Assembly: GCA_029783825.1 (NCBI GenBank)
Contig: JAREIK010002975.1
Coordinates: 175,417-239,416, forward strand
Source of the DNA: Sapria himalayana
Lineage: Eukaryota > Streptophyta > Magnoliopsida > Malpighiales > Rafflesiaceae
Length of the DNA stretch: 64,000 nt
Direction: 5' to 3'
The position numbers and the translations under genes are program-made. The notes beneath the pieces are model-generated. The model had not been told where the DNA came from. It searched no databases and worked only from the letters and a program-made list of their open reading frames with translations. Of the stretch, positions 27,072 to 39,698 are shown in pieces (within the stretch, counting starts at the first letter, position 1; each line of letters begins with the position of its first letter).

Positions 27072-28574
27072 ATTTTAAATTTTTATTATTTTAGTTTACT
27101 TTTATATATTTGTCTCTCTTTTTTTTATATTTACATTCATTTTTTTATTTATAGTTTCCGTAAAATATAAAAATACTAAGGCATTCAAGCACTTAAACCT
27201 TTTTATCTATCTTTGTGAAGAGGAAGAGAGGAGAAGTGAAACGAGACTATAGGAGCACATGGTTTCAAAACAAAGTAACTCAAGTTCATAAATTGATTCT
27301 AATGTGATGTATTTGTTTCACTTGAATATTGCTACGATGTAGGTTGTCGGTGTATAATCTATCATTAATTGATAATCTAGTTTCTGATTCCAAACAAATC
27401 ATTGTTTCTTTTTTTCTCAATGAATATCATGTAGTTCATCTGGCTTGGCATTCGAGTTTATGTTAGAAGAATATGAGCATTTCTTAGAAACTAATCTTCT
27501 TTAATTTGGATTTTATAATTGGTTTTAGTGTTGATGGTATCATATCTGTGTTTTCTTTTTCTTCTCAGTTGATCACTACTATATTTTTCATTAAGTTTTG
27601 TTTCTAATTTGGAATTTGAATTCTACATATTTAGCTATTCTTTTTTTTTCATCGCAATTGGACTTGCGATTCTATGCATGTTGTTTTAGACATTGCACCG
27701 TAATATTCAAAATTTGATTTGATCATATTTTTTCATTTTTTTTGCATTTTCTAGGATCTGCACCACACGCATAATATTCACATTTGCTATAAGTATAAAT
27801 GAATATAAAAAAAGTTATTGAAATAAGAGGAAGTACATATAATTGGAGAATATGAATGCAAATACACCCATAAACTATGTTGTGCTCCAACTATCACCTA
27901 AATCATCATTTTAGATTTTTTATCTATAATGATTTAATATCTTCTACATGCGCATATACATTCTTTCTCTATCTTTCTTTATCTTTCTTTCTCTCTAGAT
28001 ATATATGTATGTATATGTTCATTGATTTTTTGTTCATTGTAGGTGTTCTTTGTTCATCAAGAGCAATGGGAAGACAGAGAAGCTTGATACTAGTCTTTTA
28101 AAGTCATTTGTGAGTCAGTTAAAAGTCATAGAATCATTGAGAGGTCTTGTAGGCTCTTCACTCGAGATCAAAGCAGATCAATTCTAAGATCATGAAACTT
28201 GCTTTACCAAAGGAACACTCAAAAGGTTACAAACAAGACCCACCAATTGTTTTTCTAACCAAAGTTTATTGTCACTTTTTCTTTTGAAGGTTCATGCAGT
28301 TTGCCAGTGCACCTAAAGTTTTGGAAACATTTTATGCATTTGATGAGGAGATGTCCTAGCTGGAAGTGGCCTGGAAAATTTACTCTCGGGTAGTATTATT
28401 TTTTAAAAAATATAATTTATTTTTTAAAGAGAAGATGATTCGAAATTTTATTCACATGGTAAGTCTCATGGAGTTTTTAACTTTGTATTCAAAGAGCTAG
28501 AGAACATTCTTCAGGTACCATTCCTTCACATATCTCCTCAAAATGCACACACTGTGGTACTCTAATTTATATTC
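27072..28574 (+). other. Less AT-rich stretch, possible decayed gene fragment
   Basis: The sequence has T-rich, intron- or 5'-leader-like parts (27300-28030). An AG acceptor-like TTGTAG at about 28042 is followed by a 47-codon open stretch containing KTEKLDTSLLKSFVSQLKVI. A second piece near 28440-28515 reads SHGVFNFVFKELENILQ before a GT. Frames do not join into one protein and stops intervene. I do not recognise the product; it may be a host-gene fragment carried by a transposon, or chance. Confidence 0.25.
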
Positions 28575-28935
28575 AAGCTCAACTGATGGATTCAATGCCA
28601 TTTTTAATGATAGTCCATCGATATTGACTGCTTAGCCTAAATTAAAATTAAAATAGATCATGTTTTTGATGCAATGATACATTTATTCACTCAAAAGCAA
28701 TAAGTCTCAGGTTCAAGAAAATTAGATATGACCTCTTTGATATATCAATGGCAAGATTTGTTGAGAGATATATTTATATACATTTCTCTAACCTTATGTT
28801 ATCCAAGAAACTTGTGCATTGAGTACACATACATGTTTACACAAACCAAGCTCAATTGATTAATTAAATGTCATTTTTTATTATAGTTATCAACATTGAT
28901 TGCTTTAAATGAATTGACATTAACATAGATTATAT
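28575..28935. repeat. Diverged direct repeat, period about 273 bp
   Basis: CAAGCTCAACTGATGGATTC...CATTTTTAATGATAGT...GATATTGACTGCTT (28575-28663) recurs in diverged form as CAAGCTCAATTGATTAATTA...CATTTTTTATTATAGT...ACATTGATTGCTT (28848-28935). The element type is unknown. Confidence 0.6.
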
Positions 28936-28936
28936 G

Positions 28937-28979
<43 letters not shown>

Positions 28980-29326
28980 ATAGATATATAAGTATGTATG
29001 TATCTATGTATATAGATATAAAGATATATAGATATATATTTACGTATGTATATAGATATGTATATATGTACGTATATTGATATATATATGTAGGTATATA
29101 GATATGTGTGTGTGTGTGTGTAGATATATATATGTGTATATAGATATATGTGTGTGTGTAGACAAATATATATATATGTGTATGTGTGTATATAGACATA
29201 TTTATGTGTATATAGACATACATACATATATATTTATATATGTATGTATGTATATAGATATAGATATATATATATATGTGTGTGTGTGTGCATGGGTGTG
29301 TGTGAGTGTGTATATATATAATTTGG
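28936..29326. repeat. Compound microsatellite (TATG/TG/ATAGATAT), SINE tail
   Basis: Nearly 400 bp of TATG, TG and TATAGATA units. It abuts the 3' side of the tRNA-headed repeat at 29327-29481, so I interpret it as that element's expanded tail. Frames across it (Tyr/Ile/His-rich) are artefacts of the repeat. Confidence 0.85.
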
Positions 29327-29481
29327 TGGTATCTGACCAAGGGAAATCTACTTGAAACACAAGAGGAATAAATTCTTGGCCAAACAAATGATGATATTGA
29401 TAGATAGTTGGGAATTAGGATCGAACTCCCAATCTTCAAATAGTTATGAATTCAATACCCTACCAACCAAACCACCCTGCC
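29327..29481 (-). mobile_element. tRNA-derived SINE
   Basis: On the minus strand the element opens GGCAGGGTGG. An A-box-like TGGTTTGGTTGGTAGGG begins at position 8 and a B-box-like GAGTTCGATCC at position 54, which is the spacing of the internal polymerase III promoter of a tRNA. About 75 bp of body (including TTTCCCTTGGTCAGATACC) lead into the microsatellite. The folded tRNA structure is not preserved, so this is a SINE head and not a tRNA gene. Confidence 0.65.
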
Positions 29482-29794
29482 ATAATTAGTTGGAATTATA
29501 TTTTGATTTTAAAGCATTTGCATAAAATTGAAGCCTAATTTAGATTATTTTTTAAGTCATATCATGAATTTATGATTCAAATTAATTAGAAATTTAAAAT
29601 TTATATGACTAATATATATTATATAATGATTTTGTTTTAATAATGTTTTTTTTTGAGATAATTATATTTTTATTTTTTAATGGATTATATTTTATTGTGA
29701 TACATCGCTAGTAATATGACTAGAAATATTTAATTAAATTTGATTTACCGTAGAAGAATGAAAGATCAAATTAATGTGGTTGAAATATATGGGT

Positions 29795-30205
29795 TATATT
29801 TTTATTGTCTCTAAATATATTATAAAAAATAACATTATATAAAAATTTTTATAGGTTTATATAAACATATGACAATACAAAATAAATGTCGATACTTTAA
29901 TAAATATAAATGTATAACATTATATATAAACATTGATATGTTTATATAAACTTATAATGTTATATATAAATATTTATACATATGTATAAATGTGTATAAA
30001 TATTTATACAACATTTACATAACACTATCCATTTATATAATTGTTTATATAATATTTAGATAACATTTATATAACATATAAAATATGTATACATATTTTA
30101 AACATTTATATAACATATAAATATTATATAAATATATAATATTTATAATGTTTATATAAATGTGATATACATACTATATAATATTTATAAAAGAGTTACA
30201 TATAT
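29795..30205. repeat. AT-rich dispersed block shared with 52670-53095
   Basis: The two segments run in parallel: GGGTTATATTTTT, ATATAAACA..TATG, CTATCCATTTAT, ATAATATTTATAA and GTTACATATATAT occur in the same order and at similar spacing. Here the block lies directly beside a CACTA-type end at 30212; the other copy is inside the 9.9-kb CACTA element. The 29482-29794 sequence before it shows nothing I can name. Confidence 0.75.
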
Positions 30206-30211
30206 ATATTT

Positions 30212-31020
30212 CACTAAAAGAAAATGTTCATTTAGCTAAGGGGTTAGCTAGGGATTAGCAAGAAATTTATGCTTTTTCAATGAAATAAAAATTTGCAACG
30301 GATTACTGAAAGAATATTTTCCTAAATTCTGCTCAAGAAAAGCAGAGATTTTAGCTACGGATTTAGTGACGGTAATTTCCTAGCTAATAAAACCTAGAAT
30401 ATACCGACGAATTTAGTGGTGAAATTTCCATAGGTAATAAAACTTGGAATATAGCGATAGAGTTGGTGATAGAATTCCTCTAGCTAATAAAACCCGAAAT
30501 ATAGCCACGTTTTTAGCCACCAAATTTTTCTAGCTAATAAAATCTGGAATATAGCGACAGATTTAACGATGGATTTAACGACGTATTTCCCTACCTAATA
30601 AAATCTGGAATATATCAATGGATTTAGTGACTGAATTTTCCTAGCTTATAAAATCTGAAATATAGCGACGGAATTTCCCTAGCTAATTACATCCTAGGTA
30701 TAGTGATGGATTTTAGCGATGGAATTTTCCTAGCTAATTACAACTAAAATATAGTGACGGATTTAGCGATAGAATTTCCCTAGCCAATCTTTATTTATTT
30801 AATTTTTGTTTAATTTATTATTAGTATTTTTTAAATTTTGTTTATTTAATGTATGTTAATGGTCTATAGATGAGTAATCATTGAAAGATATATCCTCCTC
30901 GTAAAATTATAAAAAAAGGATATTATAAATAAATAATATAAAAAATATAAAAATACAAAAAAAATTATATTAATGACTAAAATAACTAATTTTATGATGT
31001 ATATAGTTTTATGATATATA
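30212..31020. mobile_element. CACTA-type terminus C' (second copy of the 25297 end)
   Basis: It starts TTTCACTAAAAGAAAATG and continues with TTAGCTA and GGGATTAGC motifs, ending with the block that matches 25740-25950. It stands in the same orientation as terminus C, so 25297-30211 is bracketed by direct repeats. It is cut off by array 3 without a right-hand terminus. Confidence 0.6.
30360..30790 (+). repeat. Subterminal repeat cluster of C' (about 9 units)
   Basis: A 47-60-bp unit recurs: TTTAGCGACGGAATTTCC followed by CTAGCTAATAAAATCTGGAA and ATAG. The TAGCTAATAAAA part lies near 30384, 30480 and 30533, with variants near 30435, 30593, 30644, 30686, 30734 and 30781. Clustered subterminal repeats are where CACTA transposase accessory protein binds in En/Spm; that role here is an inference. 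Confidence 0.8.
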
Positions 31021-33360
31021 TTTATCTATGTGTCTATCAATCAAACTATCAATCTATCTTTATGTTTATATTTCTATCTGTCTAATTCACTAACTAATTA
31101 AAAATCTATTTGTCTATCTATCTATGTGTCTATTTTTCTATCGTACTATTTAATTGTTTTTCTTCCTATCAGACTATCAGTTTATCCATCTATCTGTCTG
31201 TCTGTATGTCTGTAAATCATAATATACATATATATATATATATCTATATATCTATCTATTTGACTATATATCAAATAAATGTTTATTTGCCTATATGTTT
31301 TTATATCAATTGGTCTATTTATCTAGCTATCTATTTTTCTTTCTTTCTATCTATCTAATATATATATCTGTCTATTTGTCTATATACCTATCTACTTATC
31401 TATATATCTATTAATGTGTCTATCTATTTATCTATCAATTTATAAATATATATATATATATATGTCTGTCTATCTATCTATATATCTGCCTATTTGTCTC
31501 TGTGTCCATATATCTATCTATCTATCAAAATATCTAGCTATCTTTCTATCTATATGTCTATTTGTCTCTATGTTCATCTATCTATCTGTCTATCTATATA
31601 TATAGCTATCTTTCTATCAATATGTCTATGAGTTTATCAATCTATTTATCATTTTATTTATATATCTATCTATCTATATATCTTTCCATTTGTCTATCTA
31701 CCTACCTATCTATAATTCTATTTATTTGTCTATCTATCTATCCGCCTAAATACATATTTGTCTTTCTATATATCTCTCTATCTATCTATGTGTATATCTG
31801 TCTATTTATCTAGTTAGCTTTTTGTAGATTTGTCAATCTGTATATCTATCTATAAATATATCTATTTATCTTTATTTGTAGATCTATTTACCTATCAATA
31901 TATTTAAAAATCAATCTATATATATGTCTATCAATCTATTTGTCTATCTACCAATATGAGAATTTCACTATTAGTCTATCTTTATATATATTTATCTTTC
32001 TATTTGTACATCTCTCTATGTGCATGTTTATCTATCTATCCATTATCTATCTATCTATCTATCTATATATGTATCAATCTATATGTGTATCAATAAATTT
32101 TTCAATTTGTCTATCTCTCTGTGTCTATTTATCTATCTATCTAACTAACTATATCTCTATCTATATATCTATCTATTTGTTTATCTCTCTATCTATCTCT
32201 ATCTTTCTATTATTTATCAATCTATAAATCTTCCAATCTATCTATATGTCTATCTGAATAACTATCAATCTGTCAATCTTTCTATTAGTCTATCTTATTT
32301 ATCTCTCTATATAGAAATCAATATAACTATATATCTGTCTATATATCTTTCTGAATATAAGTTTATTTGTTCACCCATCTATCTATCTATTTGTTTATTT
32401 CTCTATCTATCTATTAGTTTATCTATCAATTTATCTATCTATATATCTATATATGTTTTTTGAGAATATTTGCTAATCTAGCTATCTTTCTATCTGTCTA
32501 TCTACTTATCTATTTATTTGGTTATCTTTCTATGCAACTATCTATCTTCCTAACTATATATCTATTTGTGTATCTATTTATCTATCTATCTCTCTCTCTC
32601 TGTATATCTATCAATATATCAATATATATTTATATCTATTATATTATATATCAGTCTATTAGTCAATCTTTATATTTGTCTATTTAACAATTTCACTAGC
32701 AATTTGTCTTTATATTATCAATCCATCTTTCTCTCTACCTTCCTATCAAATTATTTGTCTATATATTTATATATTTATTTGTCAATTTGCCTCAATATTT
32801 ATTTATATATCTATTTGATTATCTATCTATATATATATATCTATCTATGTGTATATTTATCTCTATGTCTATATATATATCTGTCTATCTATATATCTAT
32901 TTATTTTTCTATCTAACTATGTATATATATTTATCAATTTGTCTAGATGTATAACTATATTTTTGTGTATCTATTTATCTTCCTATCTGTGTATCTGTCT
33001 ATCTATCTATATATATCTATTTCTATATATATCTAACTATCTTTCTCTCTATGTATCTATCTATCTATCGATAGATCTATCTATCTATCTATTTGTCTAT
33101 CTATCTTTCAATCTATGAGATTTACTATCTATCTATATATATGTATATCAATTTGGATATATACATACTTACCTAATTGTATGACTGCCTAACTGACTGA
33201 ATGAGAGTCATTTTTGTCTAGATATGTGTTTGTCTATCTATCTGATTGTCTATCTATTTGTCTATTGATCTTTCTATCAAACTTTCTTTATATATGTCTA
33301 TATATTTGTCTATCTATATGATTTTCCTATATATCTGTCTATCTATCTGTCTATATATAT

Positions 33361-33418
33361 ACATACATACATACATACATATATATATATATACATACAT
33401 ACATATATATATACATAC

Positions 33419-33449
<31 letters not shown>

Positions 33450-33453
33450 CATA
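33361..33453 (+). repeat. (ACAT)n/(TA)n compound microsatellite
   Basis: Alternating runs of ACAT and TA interrupt the CTAT register. Confidence 0.9.
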
Positions 33454-34181
33454 TATATCTATTTGTCTATCTATATGTCTATCTATCTATTTGTCTAACT
33501 TTATGTCTATATATTTCTCTGTGTAACTATCTATTTGACTATATATATATATATATATATCATTCTATCTATCTATGTTTTTATATATCTATCTATATGT
33601 ATGTCTGTCAGTCTATCTATTAGTTTTTATATTTGTCTATATACTTTTCTATATATCTGTCTATATGCCTTTCTTAAATCTATAATTCATTCAATCTATC
33701 TATGAATCTGGCTATAAATTTGTTTATAAATTTGTCTATCTATCTATATATCTATCTGTCTATCTTCCATTCAATTTATATATCTGTCTATGTATATGTA
33801 TATCTATTTGCCTATCTATCTATTTATATATCTATCTATATGTATATCTATTTGTCTATATATCGATCTTTTAATCAATCAATCTATCTATCTATCTATC
33901 TATCTATCTATTTGTCTATTTATGTGTCTATCTATCAATCAATCTATCAATCTATCTAAAAATCTATCTTTATATTTATTAATCATTCTATCTATATATC
34001 AATCAATCTATTTATATTTCTATCAATCTATCTATATATCAATCTATCTATATATCTGTATATCTATCTATCTGTATATATATATATTGTATATGCTATT
34101 TTTATATCTATTTGTCTATCTATATGTATATCTATTTGTCTATCTAACTATCTATCTTTTTTCTATCTATCTATCTATATA

Positions 34182-34185
<4 letters not shown>

Positions 34186-34216
<31 letters not shown>
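34186..34216 (+). repeat. (CT)n tract
   Basis: About 15 uninterrupted CT dinucleotides. Confidence 0.95.
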
Positions 34217-34220
<4 letters not shown>

Positions 34221-35881
34221 ATATGTCTATCTATATGTATATCTATCTATCTATGAATATATCCTTCTATCTATTTATCTATCTATTTGTCTGTCTATAT
34301 ATCTTTCTATCTATCTATTTGTCTATTTATCTATCTATATATCTATATGTCTATCTATTTGTCTCTCTATATGTTTATCTATCTATCTATCTATCTATCT
34401 GTTAATTTATTTATCTAACAATCTATCTATCTATCTGTCTATCTATCTTTCTAAATATATGTCTATCAATATATCTATTTATCTATGTGTATATCTATCT
34501 ATCTATATATCTGTATATCTATGTATTTATCTATATTTCTATCTATCTTTATATATATTTATCTATCTATATATCTCTCTATTTGTATATCTATCTATCT
34601 ATCTAATTATTTATCTATCTATCTATTTATCTTTATATCTATATATCTATCTATCTATATATCTGTCTATCTATATCTTTATCATTCTCTCTATCTATCT
34701 ATCATTCTGTTATTCTATTTATCTTTATATCTAAATGTCTATCTAACTATCTATCTATATATTTGTGTGTCTATCTATATGTCTATCTATTTGTCTATCT
34801 ATTTTTCTATGTATCTATAAATATTTCTGTCAATCTACATGTATATCAATTTGTCTATCACTTTGATTATCTATCTGTCGATCTATCTATTATCTATCTG
34901 TCTATGTTTATGTATATTTATTTATATATCTACATGTCTATCTATTAGTCTATTTATCTATCGATTTATCTATCTATACAATTTTCTATCTATCTATCTG
35001 TCTATCTATTTATCTTTATATCTAAATGTCTATCTATCTATCTATCTATTTGTGAGTTTATCTATATGTCTATCTATTTGGCTATCTATTTGACTCTATA
35101 TTTATAAATATTTATGTTAATCTACTTGTCTATCAATTTGTCTATCACTTTGATTATCAATCAATCGATCTATCTATTATCTAATTATCTATATTTATGT
35201 ATATTTATATATTTATCTATCTGTCTATTTATATGTAAATCAATCAATCTACCTACCTATCTATCAATCTCTATGCCTGTCTATATATGAATCAATCTAT
35301 CTATCTATCTATCTGTCGATCTATCTATTTATTGATCAATCTATATATCTATTGATCTGTCTATCTATCTAATTATCTAAGTATGTATCTATCTAATAAT
35401 ATGTCTATCTATTTGTCTATCTTACTAGATATATATCTATCTTTCTATCTATCTAACTATCTCTCTCTCTCTCTCTATTACTTTATATATCTATTTTTCT
35501 GTGTTTATCAATCAATCTATCTGTCTGTCTATCTAACTATCTATTTTTTTATATATCTATCTATCTATCTTTCTGTCTACCTATTTGACTATCTATCTAT
35601 CTATCTATATATATAGCTTTTTATTAATGTGTAATTCTATTTGTATAGCTATCTATCAATCTGTCTATCTATCCATATATCTATATGACTAGATTTCGGT
35701 CTAACAATTTTTCTATCTATCTATCTGTTTGTCTATCTGTATGTCTATCTGTATGTCTATCTGTATGTATTGTCTATCTATCTGTCTATCTATCTATCTA
35801 TATATCTATTTGTCTATCTATTTATATATTAATATATTTGTCTATCTATCTATCAATCTATGTTATATCTATTTCTCTAAC

Positions 35882-35895
<14 letters not shown>

Positions 35896-35926
<31 letters not shown>
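35896..35926 (+). repeat. (GT)n tract
   Basis: About 15 uninterrupted GT dinucleotides after a short TA run. A similar GT tract lies at 46251-46272. Confidence 0.95.
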
Positions 35927-35928
<2 letters not shown>

Positions 35929-37839
35929 CTATGTATATGTCTGTCTAAATATCTATCTCACTTTTTATCTATCTATTTATCTAAATATATATCTATAATT
36001 GTGTCTATCTATTTGTCTATATATCAATCAATCAATCTATCTGTTTATCTATCTATTGGTCTATCTTTAGCCTTTCTATCTGTCTATCTTATGTTTGATC
36101 TATCAATCCATCTATTTATTTATCTATATGTATATCTATTTGTCTATCTATCTACCTACCTGATTATCTGTCTACCTAAATGACTGACTAACTAACTATC
36201 TATTTGACTATATTGTGTCTATATGTCTATATATCTATTTATCTATCTATATGTCTATCTATTTGATTATTTATCTAGCTATTTGTCTACCTATTTACAA
36301 TCTATATGCCTATCTATATATTTATCTATCTATTTATAAATCTCTATATCTATTTATCAGTCAATCTATCTTTATATCTACATATCTATCTATCTGTCTA
36401 TATGTTTATCAATCTATCTAACTATATGTCGGTGTATCTATCTGTCTATGAATCTATCTATCAATCTTTTTATAACTGAACATCAAATTATCTATCAGTA
36501 TATCTATCTATCTATCATCTATTTATTTATATGTCTATCATTCTATCTAATGATATGTCTATATATCTGACTATCTATTAGTCAATCTATTTATGTTTTT
36601 GTCTAATATTTATATATTTATCTGTTTATCTATATGTCTATATATTTTTATATCTATATGTATATCTATCTATATATCTATATGCCATTCTATGTCATTA
36701 TCTATATATCAATATGTCTATCTATTTCTCTATATAACTAACTATCTATCTCTCTCTATATCTAACTATCTAAGTATCTAAATATCTATTTATCTATTCA
36801 TCTTTATATATATATGTCTATCTATCTATTATTCTATCTGTCTATATATATGTTTATCTATTTATCTTTCTATCTATCTGGCAATCTATATGTCAAGCTA
36901 TCTATTAAACTATATGTCATTCTATCTACGTATCTATCTATCTATCTATTGATTTTTATATATATTTCTTTACCTATCTATCTATCTATTAAACTTTCTA
37001 AAAATTTATCTATCTATATATCTGTCTATCTATCTTTTTATCTATTTATCTATCTATATATCTATCAATCAATCAATCTATCTATCTATCTATCTATCTG
37101 TCTATCTAAATGTCAATCAATCTCTCTATCTATCTATATGTCTCATTATCTATTTATCAATCTATCTATCTGTCTAACTATCTATCTATTTGTCTATCTA
37201 CCTATTTATTTAGCTATCTATCTATCTATTTTTCTATATATCTATTAATCTATCTATCTAATTTTCAATCAATCTATCAATCAATCTATCTATGTATATG
37301 TCTGTCAATCAAACAATCAATCAATCATCTATCTTTCTATCTATCAATCTATATTTAAATTTTATTATCAATATGTGTATCAATCTATAAATCAATATAA
37401 TTATCAATGTCTATCAATCTGTCTATCAATCTTATTATCTGTCGATCAATCTATCAATATGTCTATATAGCAGTCTATCTATCTATTTTCTATCCATCTA
37501 TTTATCTATCTATCTATCTATCTATCCACCTTTTATCATTTTATTTATCTCTCAATCAATCTAACTATCTATATTTTTATCAATCTATCTATATATGCAT
37601 CTATCTATATGTGTAACTATCATCTATCTATCATTCTATATAAATATCTATGAATCTCTATATATCTTTCTAACTATTTGTCTATCTATTTGTTTATCAA
37701 TCAATCTATCAATATTTCATTTAATCAATCTACCAATATGTCTATCAATATTTCTATCTATTTGTTAAACTATGTGATTATCTATCCGTCTATCTATCTA
37801 TTTATCTATATGCATATTAATATGTCTATATGTCTATTA

Positions 37840-37889
37840 ATCTTTCAATCAATCTTTCAATCAATCTTTCAATCAATCTTTCAATCAAT
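37840..37889 (+). repeat. 12-bp tandem repeat in array 3
   Basis: CTTTCAATCAAT is repeated four times without change (37842, 37854, 37866, 37878). Confidence 0.9.
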
Positions 37890-38616
37890 CTATCTATTAA
37901 TATATTTATCAATCTAACTATCATTCTATATATCAATATATATATATATATCAATTTATCAAATAATCTATCTATCTATCTATATGTAAATTTATCTATC
38001 ATTTTATCTTTATATTTGTCTATCTATCTATGTGTCTATCTATATGTATATCTATTTATCTTTTAGTTTTTTGATCTATCTATCTATATGTCTATCTATC
38101 TATCTATCTATCTATGTGTCTATCTATCTATCTTTCTATCTATCTGACTGTCTATTTGTCATTCTATCTATTTATATGTATGTCTATCTATCTATATATC
38201 TATATGTTTATATGTTTATCTATCTATTTGTCTATTTATATGTCTCTCTATCTTTGTTTGTCTATCTATTTGTCTCTCTGTCTATTTGTCTATATGTCTG
38301 GTTGTTTATATGTCTATCTATCTATCTATTTTTCAATTATCAATCTATCTATCTATATAAGTATCTATCTATTTATCTATCTATCTTTCTTTCTTTCTTT
38401 TTGTTTGTTTATCTATTTGTTTATCTATCTATATCTTTATATGTCTGTGTATCTGTTTGTCTATCTATCAGTCTATCTATTAGTTTATCTATCTATCTAT
38501 CTGTCTATCAATCTATCTATTTGTCTATCAATGTGTTAATTTGTCTTACCATCTATCTATCCATCCATCTATCTGTCTATCTATCTTTTTGTTATATATC
38601 TATCTATATGTCTATC

Positions 38617-38620
<4 letters not shown>

Positions 38621-38689
<69 letters not shown>
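38621..38689. repeat. Longest (TA)n tract in the window
   Basis: About 69 bp of uninterrupted TA inside array 3. Self-complementary and prone to slippage. Confidence 0.97.
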
Positions 38690-38697
<8 letters not shown>

Positions 38698-39618
38698 CTA
38701 TCTATCTATCTATCTAATTATTTGTCTATTTGTTTATCTATCTGTCTATCTATCTTCTATATATGAATCAATTTATCTATCGATCTAGCTATCTATATAT
38801 TTTTCTATGTATCTATCTATTTCTCATTTAATATATCTATCTATCTGTCTATCTGTCAATTTATCTATCTATCTGTCTGTCTATCTTCTTATGTATTTAT
38901 TTATATGGCTAGCTATCAATCAGTCTATCTATTTGTTTATCTATTTTTCTTTTTATATGTTAATCTATTTATCTATATTAATGTCTATCTATTTGTCTAT
39001 CTATCTATCTCTCTTTATGTTAGTTTATCTATTAGTCTGTCTATCTATCTATCTATCTATAAGACTATCTATCTTTTTGTATGTCTATCTATCTTTCTAT
39101 CTATATGTATATATATCAATGTATCTATCTTTATATATGTATATCTATCCATCTATCTATCTATCTATCTATTAATCTCTCTATCAATTAATCTATCTAT
39201 TAATATTTCTGTCTGTCAATTCTATATCTTTATGTATCTATCTATATATCTATTTGTCTATCTATCTATCTATCTTTTTATCTATATATCTATAGGTCTA
39301 TCAATTTGTCTATTGATTTGTCTTTATATATTTGTATCTATCAATCTATATTTCTATCTATCGATATATCAATTTGTCTATAAATTTGTCTATATATTTG
39401 ACTATCTATCTGTCTAATATTTGTCTATCTATTTATCTTTCTAAAAAACTATCTATCTATATATCTATCAATTTGGCTATCTATTGTTTATTTATCTATT
39501 TATTTGTAAAGACTTTCTATCTATTTATCTATCAATTTGGCTATCTACTATTTATTTATCTATCTATCTTTTATATTTATATATATATATCTGTCTATTT
39601 GTTTGTCTCTCTATCTTT

Positions 39619-39698
39619 CAATCTATCTATCTATTTGACTATCTCTCTATCTATCTATCAATCTATCTATCTATTTGACTATCTCTCTATCTATCAAT
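39619..39698 (+). repeat. 40-bp tandem duplication in array 3
   Basis: CAATCTATCTATCTATTTGA followed by CTATCTCTCTATCTAT occurs at 39619 and 39659. Confidence 0.85.

Noticed and set aside
28871..29439. Tyr/Ile/His-rich frames of 92-169 codons
   Set aside because: They translate the TATG/TG microsatellite and the SINE tail; no protein family is involved.
29403..29481. tRNA gene on the minus strand
   Set aside because: Only the A- and B-box positions are tRNA-like. The acceptor and anticodon stems do not pair convincingly and the element continues into a SINE body.
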